A stretch of DNA of 64,000 nucleotides from Miscanthus floridulus (lineage: Eukaryota; Streptophyta; Magnoliopsida; Poales; Poaceae). Numbering within the stretch: position 1 is the first letter of the stretch; every line of letters starts with the position of its first letter. A program made the position numbers and the translations under genes. Below, piece by piece: positions 31,789 through 42,644 of the stretch. Below the pieces are notes generated by a model that was not told the origin of the DNA, ran no database searches, and saw nothing but the letters and a program-made list of their open reading frames with translations. Location of the stretch: assembly GCF_019320115.1 (NCBI RefSeq), contig NC_089586.1:3124804-3188803 (forward strand), written 5' to 3'.

Positions 31789-33363
31789 TAAAAGCATCTA
31801 GGCCTCTAGTTGGGTTTCAGTGATTAATGACAATACGAGATTACTATAACTAACGTGTGTTTTGCAGAGGCAATTAAGTTAGGTCATGGTAATGGCAATT
31901 GATTGGGCAATCATGGTTGTCATGCCCCTACGATAGAAATCATTTTAGTTTTCAAAGGATAAACGACAAGGTTAAGGATGGACTAGTTCTAAGTGTCGTT
32001 TGTTGTTGAAGAGACACTTAGAGTAGTTTAGGACTTTGTTTTTCCTTTGACCATACTATTAAGGGGGGTATGGACTAGTAGCTTGACCTAGGTGAGTCTA
32101 GTGGGTTAGGTGTGGTGCACACTTGTCAAATCTAGCACTAGGTAGCTCAGGAGTGGCCCTAAGATCAATTGGAGCAAACTTTATTCACATATGATTTTGA
32201 GTTGGAATTGAATGGAGGGTCAAATGACTGACCGAACGCTAGTCTGGTTGTGACTGGACACTGAAGGGTGAGTCCGATCAGTTCATTTGATCAACTGAAG
32301 CCGTCTGGTTGCGACCAGACACTGGGTGAAATGTGATTGGACGCTAGGTTCCTACATCCGGTCAACTCCAGAGAGGGAAATTCCTGATCGAACGTGTCCG
32401 GTCAGTGCTGACCGGACGCTGGTCAAGATCCGGTTGCTGACCGGACGCTGAACAGTGAAGTGACCGGACTCTGGGAGCCAACGTCTGGTCAACATCAGTA
32501 ATATTCTAGAGAGCAATTTTCATGATTGGACGCAGGTCAAAGTCCGGTCACAACTTAACGGCTCTATGGCGGGGATAACTGACCGGAGCGTCCGGTCACC
32601 CCGCAAAGTGCTGACTCAACCTCCTAACGGTTCGTATTGAACCAGGGGGTATAAATACTTTCTCTATTCATTCAAAGGAGGTCTTTTGCCCATTTGTTCA
32701 ACTGAGAAACACCCTTGAGAGTGCTAAGGAGAGCAATAGCCTAGTAAGGTGATTGAGATTTAAGAATCCAAGATTAAAGCCTTATTAGTGCAAGGAGAGT
32801 AGGAAGTGTGCATCCACCCTTCTCATTAGGCTTGTTGTGGTCAAGTAAGAGTTCGTGCTTGTTACTCTTGGTGATCGCCATCACCTAGACGGCTTGGTGG
32901 TGATCGAAAGTTTGGTGATCATCCGGCGGAGCTTATAGATGACCCAACTCAAGTTGTGAGCGGTTATGGGTGATTCACCGCGACGGAGTGTCGAAGAATC
33001 AGTCCGTAGAGAGCACTTGATCCTTGCGTGGATCAAGTGGGAGCTACACCCTTGCGCAGGTGCTCCAACGAGGACTAGTGGGGAGTGGCGACTCTCCGAT
33101 ACCCGGCAAAACATCGCCGCGTTCCTTCTCCTCTCTTTACTTTAAGCATTTACATTTGTGCAATTCATTTCTTGTCTTTATATTCTTAGAATTATCATGC
33201 TCGAGTAGGATTGGAACTTAGGGTGCTAAACTTTTGTGCGGTAGATAATAGAATCACTTTCTAGGGACAAAGGGTGAAGTGGGCTAAGTGTAGGGTTTAA
33301 TTATTGCAAAAAATTTTAGAATCGGCCTAATTCACCTCTCTCTTAGGCATCTTGATCCTTCAT
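31789..33363 (+). repeat. 3' LTR of the copia element
   Basis: 1575 bp, TAAAAGCATCTAGG to GATCCTTCA, with a TATAAATA box at 32650-32657. The 32240-32610 part carries many direct and inverted GACCGGACGCT/CCGGTCA motifs. Confidence 0.8.
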
Positions 33364-33630
33364 ATGCTTTGAATGAAACATATTATGGCCCTGTTCGGCT
33401 GGTTAGAAAAACAGCTGATGCTGATGCTGGTTTATGCTGGAGCCTCCTGTTCTGCGCTCATCCCTCTTGGGTACCATGTTCGTTTAGGTAGGAATTTAGC
33501 TTATGCTGATGTTTATATTGAAATATTGTGAGAGAAAAATATAGTTCTATGGCTGAAAACTAGTTTTGAATAAGCTCAAGCGAACTGAGCGACGCATGCT
33601 CTTTACTCGCAAAAGGCCAACACTGTAGCT
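33364..33630. repeat. MITE of the CTGTTCGGCTGG family and flank
   Basis: GGCCCTGTTCGGCTGG near 33386 opens the element. GTGAGAGAAAAATATAG and GGCTGAAAACTAG lie near its end, which reads CAAGCGAACTGAGC at about 33580-33594. Imperfect inverted termini and the shared core link it to the copies at 853, 20655 and 23165. Confidence 0.45.
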
Positions 33631-34612
33631 TCATTCATTGACCCTTTTCCCCGTATCCGGAATGCCAAACACAATAGCTATATCCTTCTTAGTGAACCTT
33701 AAAACGCTGCCATTTGGCATTGTTAACCTTGAATTTGCAACATCAACCATTCCCATAAGCCAAGCTGAGAACCGTCTGTTTGTAGATTTAATCGGTGGAA
33801 ATTTCAGAAGCCCTCCGAAACCCATTGATTCGACGAGTTTCTTTTTCCTTTCATCTAATCCTGATATAATATCATGTATTGCTTTCACCGAGCACCTTGC
33901 TTGATTGGACCTTGACTCCACTGCGTTTGATCCACTACTCAGTGTCCTCCCCGGTTGATCCCATCTGCATGAAATTGAACCAGGTATGGATTTTGTCGCC
34001 GACTTTCCAAACACCCCCGACGAAATCACACACTCAAACTCCTCCTGACTGCCCGTGTTCATCCCCCTATGTGGGATACTGCATAGTTTACCAATGGGTT
34101 TGTTGTCAGAAACCAAAACGCGCTTCACCATTATGAGTATCAATCAAGCAGATTACTATTTCACTCTAGCAAACGACGTTAGTAGACAATACTAGAGTCG
34201 GAAGCTAACCTTCTGTTTTAAGACCTTGGTTTGGCGTACTTCCAACCGTAGGGCCCCGCTAATTCTTCTGAAAAGATACTCTCTAGTCCGCAAACAACCT
34301 CACACTTGTCGCTGTAAATCTTGAACCTCCGCATCAGAGCCTGCAACGCCGTAGCAATTTCCCCCTCACCAGAAGTTACAATCGTTTAACGCACACAGGA
34401 TTATGGAGTAGCATGAGGTCTGCACAACATGTTAGTACGAGGACTAACCTTCCACACAAATGTGCATCCATTGGTGCCAGAAGAACCAACCCTAGCTCTG
34501 TGTCGCCCGCAATGTTTCGCCTTTCCCGGTGTTGGAGAGTTCGCAAGAAGTCCTCGGCTGGAGTTGTGCAGAAGAACAATGAGTGAACAGTTGAATTGAT
34601 TCGGCGGGACAT
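33631..34612 (-). pseudogene. N-terminal exons of a Ulp1-like or transposon-derived gene
   Basis: Minus-strand exon candidates are 34612-34449 (donor AAG/GTTAGT), 34352-34211 (acceptor TTGCAG, donor AAG/GTTAGC, but with a stop before the donor) and 34143-33634. The last reads LDERKKKLVESMGFGGLLKFP, FSAWLMGMVDV, then FTKKDIAIVFGIPDTGKR, the N-terminal domain that in grasses precedes Ulp1-like protease domains. It ends at a stop at 33631. On the minus strand it lies upstream of the Ulp1-like exons at 29.1 kb, with the copia element in between, so the two halves probably belong together. Function unknown. Confidence 0.4.
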
Positions 34613-34698
34613 CAGAGTACAGGAGGCAACAGTGTTTCGTTCATTTTGCTATGCTCACACCCGCGCGTCCACCCACTCTCTCGTTCACCCAGTACATG

Positions 34699-35312
34699 TC
34701 AGCTAATTGACTTCCTTAAGATGCGTGCGCCGGACTCTTGCTCCACGGCGCGGACGATGTCCTTGAGCTCCGCATCGGTGTCGGCCTCCGCCCCGGCCCC
34801 GCGGATGCGCCCCAGTGAGGCGCGGGCCTCGTCGAGCCTCCCACGCAGCACCAGGCTGTTGGGCGTGTCGGAGATGAGCGCTGCGCTGACGATGACGACG
34901 GCGGCCGGGACGAGGCCGACGCCGAGCGAGAGGCGCCAAGCCCACCTCGGGACGGAGTTGGTGCCGTGTAGTTCACCATGTCCGCCATGAACATGCCCAC
35001 GTTGAAGAAGAAGTGGAAGCAGGTCGTGAACGCACCTCGCCACCGTGCCGGTGCGATCTCCGCCAGGTACACGGGTGCACACTGCAACCAACACACCACT
35101 GTCACGACGCACCTTCTATATATATCCTTGCGAGTTACGGCGATCAAAGCGTGCGCATTGGCTGAGCAGTGACAGTGATCACCAGGCTGGTGAAGCCGCG
35201 ACGGCAAAGCCAAGCAGGATGCGGCCGATGATGAGCATGCTGATGTGGACGGCGGAGGTGTTGAGGATGGCGCCGGCCAAGAAAAACATGCCGCCGATCA
35301 GCATGGTCGCTG
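34699..35312 (-). pseudogene. Second sugar-transporter (STP-like) pseudogene, two partial exons
   Basis: Exon 35312-35183 reads TMLIGGMFFLAGAILNTSAV and MLIIGRILLGFAV, a membrane helix pair of STP transporters. One missing base near its end breaks the frame before the donor at 35182. Exon 35081 down to about 34699 starts CAPVYLAEIAPARWRGAF, the conserved LYLSEMAPxxxRGA region, then after a further frameshift near 34960 reads VPRWAWRLSLGVGLVPAAV and DTPNSLVLRGRLDEARASL, close to the canonical central loop. It is less diverged from typical STPs than the gene at 24 kb. Both ends are missing and no further exons were found. Confidence 0.8.
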
Positions 35313-35573
35313 GTAATGTTGACGATCTAATATGTGAAAATCAGTGTAAAAGGAATGCTAAACCTGTCATTGGAGTTCAGTGAAAGCAACACTGTCGACA
35401 GTAGTAGCTGCAGAGTTTTTGTTTTTTTTTTCCCCCAGAACTTCAGGAATGTGGCGTTCAGAGGTATTATCCAAGTTTAGGATATTACACGCCATGGGTA
35501 TTGTATATTACATAAGCATAGCTCGAGTATATTACCGTATCCACTACATGGACCGTCGCAAAACTCTACCCAT
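35313..35573. other. Spacer before the LINE
   Basis: No recognisable feature; includes a T-run near 35418. The first LINE ORF should lie here or upstream but is absent, so the LINE is 5'-truncated. Confidence 0.4.
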
Positions 35574-36616
35574 ATGTCGTCGTTAGCTTGCTGCTTCGTT
35601 TGGAACGTGCGGGGGCTCAACGGCCGCGCGCGCCGGAACGTCGTCCGAGAGTTCCCGGTCCAAGAAAGGCCAACTCTTGTGTGTATTCTGGAGACCAAGC
35701 TCTCCGTCATTTGTAATGCACTGGCTAATGAAATCCTAGGAACCACGTTCGCTTACGACTTCCTCCCGGAGATGAATGTGTCCGGCGGTATCCTCCTCGG
35801 TTGGAACAACGACTGCTGGACGGCGTCTGATGTCCACAAGGGCCGGTACACCATTTCGGCGAAGCTGTCCGTGCCAGGCGCGTCGACAGATCAATGGTGG
35901 ATCACTGTCGTTTACGGGCCGCAGCTTGATCACGAGAAGGTGGAGTTCCTCGACGAGCTGTTGCACTTTCGGGACTCTCACCCGGGGCCCTAGTTTCTTT
36001 GCGGGCACTTCAACATGATCTACCGCGCGCAAGACAAGAACAACGGCAGGCTAGATCGCCGCTGCATGAGACGCTTCCGTGCGTTCCTCAACAGGGTGAA
36101 CCTCGAAGAGTTGAACTTGGTCGGTAGAAGGTTCACGTGGTCCAACGAAAGGGAAAGACCAACACTAGAACTGCTTGACCGCATGTTTGCATCGATGGAT
36201 TGGTTTGTGGCCTTCCCGAACCACATGCTCAAGCCTTTATCCTCGGACTGCTCAGACCACTGTCCGTTGCTACTACAGCTTAAGGTCAACACCGATCTAA
36301 AGCGTAGGTTCCGGTTTGAGTCCTTCTGGACGAAATTGCCGGGCTTCGACGATATTGTTGCCGTAGCATGAGAACCAAGTGCGACAAACGCGGACCCCTT
36401 TCGCGTGCTGGACCAAAAGCTCCGGAATGTTGCCAAAGCACTGCGTTGGTGGAGCAACACCAAGATCGGCAGTGTGCGCCTACAGCTCGCCATGGCCCGT
36501 GAAGTCATTCAGAGGTTTGATGAGGAGTAGGAGTCCAGAACTCTGTTACCCTAGGAGGCTGTGCTTCGAAAAGCCCTCAAACTGTGGGTCCTGGACCTGG
36601 CATCCTTGGCGCGCAT
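35574..36616 (+). pseudogene. LINE (plant L1-type) ORF2, endonuclease part
   Basis: It starts CFVWNVRGLNGRARR, the usual opening of plant LINE ORF2. Apurinic-type endonuclease motifs follow in order: ILETKLS, GGILLGWN, VYGPQ, then GHFNMIYRA where the catalytic Asp of GDFN is His, FTWSN, LDRMFASMDW and SDHCPLLLQL. Stops occur near 35992, 36371 and 36529. The frame continues in ALKLWVLDLASLAR at 36570-36613 and is cut by the CACTA element. It resumes on the far side at 57904. Confidence 0.85.
36614..36616. repeat. CACTA target duplication CAT (left)
   Basis: CAT here and CAT at 57901-57903 flank the element. With one copy removed the LINE reading continues from LASLAR into IARQHSRLLFLAEGD. Confidence 0.85.
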
Positions 36617-36629
36617 CACTACAGGATTC

Positions 36630-37225
36630 AAGTTCTTTGCCGAGTGCCTAAGGCACTCGGCAAAGGCCAAATTGCACTCGGCAAAGCCTTTGTCGAGTGC
36701 GGCACTTGGCAAAGAACACACGGCAAAAATTTGATCGGCAAAGCCCTCTTTGGTGAGTGTCTTTTATCGAACACTCGGCAAAGGCTTTGCCGAGAGCCCC
36801 GAGGACACTCGGCAAAGAAAAGTGACCGTCACGACGCCGGCCCTGTTGACGGTCGCTTTACCGAGTGCCAACCCTGCAGGCACTCGGCAAAGATTTTTTT
36901 ATTTTTTTTAAAAAAAATTCTTTGCCGAATGCCCTCTATCCGGCCCTTGGCAAATTTTTTTCCAAAAATTCTTTGCCGAGTGCCTCTTGGACGGTGCTCG
37001 GCAAAGTTTGATTTTTTTTTTAAAAAAAATTCTTTGTCGAGTGCCCTCTAGCCGGCACTCGGCAAAGTTTGAATTTTGCGGAGTACCATGGTCATGGCAC
37101 TCGGCAAAGCTTGAAAAATGGTTTTTCGAGCGTCCATTTTTCCAGCTTTGCCGAGTGTTGTGATCATGTCACTCGGCAACGGGGTCCTTTGCCGAGTGCA
37201 ACACTCGGCAAAGTGACCAAAAATG
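36630..37225. repeat. CACTA subterminal repeats, left end
   Basis: Many direct and inverted copies of CTTTGCCGAGTGC and GCACTCGGCAAAG, separated by A/T runs. Some differ by one base, such as TTTGTCGAGTGC. This is a hallmark of CACTA ends and a likely transposase-binding platform. Confidence 0.9.
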
Positions 37226-37520
37226 GTAATTTTTAATTTTTTTACATTCCATCATGACAAATAAATTCATACAAACATATATCACATATATATCTCATTC
37301 ATCACATATATATCTCATCAATCACATATATATATATATCTCATCCATCCACACATCCATCCGCATATATCATATCCATCACATATATAATACTAAGTGC
37401 TCAAGTCCATCCAAATAAATCCACAAGTGCATCACAAGTCCATCAAAGTCCACAAGTGCATCACAGGTATATCACAAGTCCATCACCAAGTGAATAACAA
37501 ATAAAAAATACAACGTGCAC
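37226..37520. repeat. AT-rich CATATATATCTCAT microsatellite-like tract
   Basis: Repeated ATCACATATATATCTCATC-type units to about 37390, followed by CATCACAAGTCCATC-like repeats. It lies just beyond the stop of the En/Spm ORF, in its 3' untranslated side. Confidence 0.7.
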
Positions 37521-38644
37521 TCATCTCGGCCACTGCGACTGTGGTGAAGGCCCAGCTCCATCATTCGGAGGTGCATGAGGTGGATTATTCGAACCACCGT
37601 CAGATGGAAACTGCACAAAGGAGAAAAGATTGCATGTGAGACAAGATTATTTGGAAAGCTAATCTAGGAAGGTAGAGGCTATACAAGCAAAGCACAAGCG
37701 AAAGTAAAAAACTTTCATACTCACAGGAGTAGCTACAACTGCAGGACGCGGAGGCGGAGGTGGAACCAACAGCCCAGCTGGTAGAGAGAAGCCCACATGT
37801 TGCCCAAGCCCTTGTAGGAATTCCATAATGTTCGTCAGCCTCTGCGCCTGGGCCTGTCGCTCGGCCCGCTCGGCCTCCAGCTGGGCCGCCACCCTCTGCT
37901 ACCCGGCCTCCAGCTCCTGACATTGTCTTATTTCTTGTTTCAGTCGGGCCTGCAATATTTTACTCCAATGTTTTAGTAATGCAAAGCTAATTAAGGTGTG
38001 TAAAGATCAATGTATGACGAGTAAAACATGAATAACCTCGAGTGCGTCGACCCAGTGCTGTGCAGCGGTCGGCCATGTGCGAATGGCCAGGCTCTCGCTC
38101 GTGATCCGTGCTCAGATATGGGAGTAGAGGCCATGTCGATGATGCCGTCGCCAAGCCAAAACTGCCCATGCTTCTTGCCTTGCCCCGCCCTCATGACGAT
38201 CTCTCCATCGAAGTCCTAGGTGCTCGGATCGTGGTCTGGTCCATGGAGCGACCTCGCCATCTCAGTGTACTCACTAATACGGGAGTGGACGCTCGGGTTC
38301 GTGTATGCCTCGGGCGGGTCCTCCAGGTTGAAGGAGACGTCGGACATCGCCTTCCCCTTGTGGGCCATACACCATGCCTGGAAGTACGAGCAAGCCTAGC
38401 CACTATGTGACGCCGACTGCTAGAAATACAGTTGATGATTAGAAATCAGGCAGAACTGAGCATCACAATAGATAAATGAATTTGCGTACCCATGCTTGTT
38501 TGTATCAGGCGAGGCTACGGCTGCCTTGATGGTGTGCTGGACCTTGCATCTGCAAACGACGGTCCTGGGCATCCCTATGCATCTTGAGGTACTCCTCCAT
38601 GAACCACTTCTCCACCATCATCGCCCAGCACTCGGGATCAGAAC
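37521..38644 (-). pseudogene. En/Spm second ORF (Transposase_24/Ptta-like), four exons
   Basis: Minus-strand exons with good splice sites: about 38644-38490, 38419-38037, 37949-37725 and 37610-37521. The first reads DPECWAMMVEKWFMEEYLKM and HHQGSRSLA. The second has FQAWCMAHKGKAMSD, EIVMRAGQGKKHGQFWLGDG and, after a frame change, a TWPTAAQHWVDALE segment. The third is a coiled coil, AAQLEAERAERQAQAQRL, then a Pro-rich end, and the last exon ends GAGPSPQSQWPR. This order is typical of the plant En/Spm protein thought to bind subterminal repeats. It has stops and is fused at its start to truncated TNP2. Probably non-functional. Confidence 0.7.
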
Positions 38645-38955
38645 TTTTGCATGCTCATGTTCTTTCCTAAATAGGACGCACCCCTTCGGACAAGCATGTA
38701 TCTACTCATACAGCATCTTAAGTGCACGAAGGAGTTTCTGTGACTCGTACATACTCTTTGGCAGAATGTGGCCCTCCGGAAGCAGGGTGCCAATCACAGC
38801 CAACATCTTATCGAAGCCTTCTCGACTTAAGTTTAACTCGGACTTCAACCCCATTAAGCGTCCAATGGCATCCAGTTGAGACACCGTTGACCGATCATGA
38901 AGGGGTTTCTGTGCCGAGTCCATCATGTCGTAGAACGCCCGTGTGGCTGCCTCCA
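38645..38955 (-). pseudogene. TNP2 transposase fragment, after the split
   Basis: Minus reading AATRAFYDMMDSAQKPLHD, LSREGFDKMLAVIG, LPEGHILPKSMYESQK, LKMLYE, a stop at 38699, then HACPKGCVLFRKEHEH. This is the region of TNP2-type CACTA transposases leading into the Transposase_21 domain. It ends abruptly at about 38645, where the second En/Spm ORF begins, so the catalytic domain has been deleted. Its N-terminal continuation is at 50914-51291, across the Tekay insertion. Confidence 0.85.
38951..38955. repeat. Target duplication CTCCA of the Tekay element (left)
   Basis: CTCCA is repeated exactly at 50914-50918 after the other LTR. The insertion lies inside the TNP2 reading frame. Confidence 0.9.
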
Positions 38956-41900
38956 TGTGGCAGAACCTCCTAAGAAATCGGGCCCACGTGCGTCTATCGT
39001 TGTCTCAATAGACCTTTGATAGCGTACACGAGTTCCCAACAACTTAACAGATCTGTCAGGTGTCCTCGGAAAACCTGAATCATCCACGATTCTTTTTTGA
39101 ATAGGATCCCAATCACAGACATTGCAGATTACAACAATTTATTCAAATATATACATCAGAGTGAAATATAGCGGAAGTCTTAAGATAACATAGTTTACAA
39201 ACAAGTTGTTCCAAACTTACAAAACCATAAGTGTCATACAACCATAGTAGCGGGATAATATTACATTAATATTATTTATCACACAAACTAGTGCCTTGTC
39301 CAAAGGCCATTCATCATTCCTCATTGTCATTGACTTTAAACACAGACATGCAGCAGGGACCAAAACAAGCCTGCGCATGCGACTCACCTACAACAAGGGT
39401 TAACAAACCCTGAGTATAAAAGTACTCAACAAGACCGACCTGACATAAAGGGGGTGAAAGACTTTAGTGATGCAGGTGTTGGGGCAAGGTAAGGATGTAG
39501 CAAGATTCAAAAGTTCTTTGCCAAAAACTTACTATTCTTCATCCTATTTTCAAGTTTTACCCCTAAGTCCTTTTAGTTCGTTATCTCAAACTAAGTGTAC
39601 ATTTCCCATATTCCAAGCCTTCTCATTCCATTCTTTTTCTCATGTTTTAGTAATTCACCAGTCCTGCATTGCTTCTGTAATGAAATGAGCCTCCATATCC
39701 GCGGAGCACTGGCAATTCAAATTGATTCAAGTCCCAGCTGGGGATTCCATATCACACGACATATATAGAACTTAATCTTGCATATATCAACCTTGCTACC
39801 GGATCCTCCTATACTAAGCCATCTCCACGCCACCCGAGAGCACAGCACACCTCAAATTCAGCCACATTCTAGCCATGAGGGTACACGCTACTCCCGCCAT
39901 CTCTCCACTCCCAGTGCGTGGGCATTCGTCTTAGTATCGGATTAACCGAAGTAGGCTTATCGGAGTATGTGACCAGTACTACAAAGTGTCTCATTCAGAA
40001 GATCCATAATGAGTGGCCTTTAAGCGACATAGTCGGCAACATTACCCAACATTCAAGATAAGTCACCCGACTAGTCTCTAGTTCATTCTACCTTCTTTCT
40101 TTCTTTGGCCAGTATGTCATCTTTGATTGTATCAAAACTTTTACTTTGAAAGCCTACCATAAAGCATACTAAGCATTCTACGCCTTTGTAAATGAAATCA
40201 TCTTCAAGGATGGTAAACAATTAACAAGGTAGGCAATGCATCAAGTAGGTAATATCTGAATAAATCATCTTAATGCAATATGTAACATAGGTGATAAACT
40301 TTTCAAAGTAAACAAGGTAATGGTTTAATGCATAAACCAGGGCTTGCCTTCGTTGACGATCTCAGGTTCTGGATCAGTACCACAAATATCGAATCCCGAG
40401 GCAACCGGGGATCCTTCCACAACTTGCTCAACTAGGATCGGTTCACTCTCGGATTCTACACGAAATGATAACATATGCTTCAACATGATGATAATGTAAA
40501 CATAATGCTTTCATGGTACATGAAATATAACAACACCTCAAATACAACTGTCCTTCACGGTACAGTTGCAAGCCAACAAAACCAACTTGTAATTCTACCA
40601 TCAAGGACCACACAAGTGACTTGACCAAACAAACCTTGAAACCCTACTGGTCACAAAACATGACCAAAACAAGATCAAACACTAATCTAACACTTAGGGG
40701 TTGCTTTTATTCATTTTTGAATTAATTTGGAAATAAGCCCAAAAATGAACTTGTTCCAAATGACCTCAAAATTTTATGTAAGCTTCGTCATGACAAATTA
40801 GTGTATCAAAACAAATTTCATAATTTTTTTGAAGTTATACAGAGGCCTACAAAAATCATGGAAATCACATTTATCAATTAATTAACTGAATTTTTGAACA
40901 TTAAAAATTTATTCAAATTTCAAGTTTCATATTTTTAAACCATACTAGAACATGTACAGAAGCTACACACAAATTTTCAGAATTTTTGGAGCTATAATTA
41001 TTTTCTTATAAATTTCCAAAGTTACTGCACTATTCAAAATTCAGAAATAACAAAATTTCACTATTCTCTCCCTCTCTCTCACTAACAGCCAAGCCCCGCT
41101 GTCAGCGACACAGAACAGGACACACGGCGGCGCTGATGATTCCGATCGGCCAAAACGCACCGGTGGTGATGCTCCGGTGAGGCAGATCGCACCAGCATGA
41201 TCTCTACTACCCCGCGAATCTATCCCAGCTCTCAGAAAGGCAGCAGGCGCACCGAAGGGAGCTCCACGTCGGCCATGGTGGCACGGGCACGGCGGCGCAC
41301 GACGTAACTACGGCTACGATGCAGTAGAGGCTAAAGCGAAGCGAGCATCATGCTCAGGAGCTCACCACGAACACGACGATGTGCTTGGTGAAGGCGGAGA
41401 CGGGCTGGAACGGCGTGGCCACAGTGAGGTCGATGGTGGCGGTGCTCCGGCCGGCTCCGAAGAAGAAGACATCGTGGGTTGGCGCTGGACTGCTAGAGGC
41501 GAGGCGAGTAGGCCTGGAAGGAGCGGCAGGGTGAGGTGGAGCTGCTGGCAAACGCAATTGGCATGAGATGCTACAGTGAGGGTGAATTTTGTGAGCGCGG
41601 CAAGGTCACCGGCGGCGAGCAGACGAGAGGAAAGAAGAACGACGGCGGCGGTGCTCCTATTTATAGTGGGGAAGGACGCATCTGGCTTCGACGACTCACG
41701 TACGAGGTCGCCACGGAGACAGCAGCGTGTCACCGCGTGAGAAAGCGGTGAAAAACGATCGGCGGCGGCAGCTACGTGGCGCCGGCGGCAAGCAGGGAGG
41801 TGGCGCTTGGCTTCATTTGAAATTTTGAATTATTTACAGAAATGCCACTACGTTTATTTTGCAAATTACTCACAAATTTTCTAAAGAAGTTGAAAATCTC

Positions 41901-42474
41901 CAAAAATGAAAGTTGCTTAACTTTTCAAACTCTACAACTTTGCTTTAATGAGCATTTTCAAATTCTGCCTCCATTTTGAAATTTGAATTTGGGTTGCATT
42001 TGAGCATTTGAATCATTTCAAAATTACTCCAAATTTTATATGTAAACTTCAAAAACTTTGAATACCAAAGTTGATCCTCATAAAATAAGCTTCAACTTTG
42101 CTTTTTGTCACAACCCCAAATTCCAAATGGATTTTGAATTAGACAAAAGGGGCAAAAAGGACTTTCATGATTTGAAATTGAATTCAAATTTGATTTGTTT
42201 ACCTTTTTACTTAAATATGATTTTTGACCAGTAACATGGCCCATTAGGGTTATTTGAGTCAATTGACACATGGTCTCACATGATCACATGAAATTTGACC
42301 CTTGTGGTCATGATCTATATTTAGAGTTTTGAATCACATCACATAAAATAACAACTTATGAAATAAAGCTTATTTAGTGAATGCATTCAAAATTTTCTAC
42401 TTTATGAATGCTTTGCAATGCATATGACGACATGTCAAGTTTTAGTGTTAGGTCAAAACACCAGAGGTGTTATA
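38956..42474 (-). repeat. 3' LTR of the Tekay element
   Basis: 3519 bp pairing with 47399-50913. The frames within it (for example about 41.36-41.73 kb on both strands) recur in the other LTR and have no recognisable domain. Confidence 0.92.
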
Positions 42475-42475
42475 A

Positions 42476-42490
42476 CCCTTCCCCCTTAAA
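42476..42490 (-). other. Polypurine tract of the Tekay element
   Basis: Minus-strand TTTAAGGGGGAAGGG next to the LTR edge at 42474. Confidence 0.85.
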
Positions 42491-42644
42491 GAAATCTCGT
42501 CCCAAGATTTAAAACCTAAGGCTAAGTAAAGGAAAAGGAAATGTGTCAAACTAACACATCATAACTTTGTTCAAAAAGCTAGTGAGGGGGTTTTCCATTC
42601 ATTTGACAAAAGGGACAAGTTACAACATGGACAAGATATTGCAA

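Larger units (their letters stand above)
29355..33363 (+). mobile_element. SIRE/Maximus-like copia element, internally deleted
   Basis: The left LTR starts TGAAAGCATCTAGGGCC at 29355; a full 1575-bp right LTR runs 31789-33363 and ends CTTGATCCTTCA. Flanking pentamers CATGC (29350-29354) and TATGC (33364-33368) match at four of five bases. The left LTR stops after about 309 bp at 29663, where internal sequence begins, so a deletion took most of it together with gag and pol. What remains inside is a stop-ridden extra ORF and a polypurine tract. The long LTR and the extra 3' ORF suggest the SIRE/Maximus lineage. Confidence 0.75.

Noticed and set aside
36630..37225. Regular spaced palindromic repeats, considered as a CRISPR-like array
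   Set aside because: The repeats are in both orientations with irregular spacers and lie at a CACTA terminus with a partner array at 57.3-57.9 kb; the genome is a plant's.
39000..42400. Possible genes in the AT/GC-mixed block
   Set aside because: The same frames recur in 47.4-50.9 kb because both are LTR copies; no protein family recognised.
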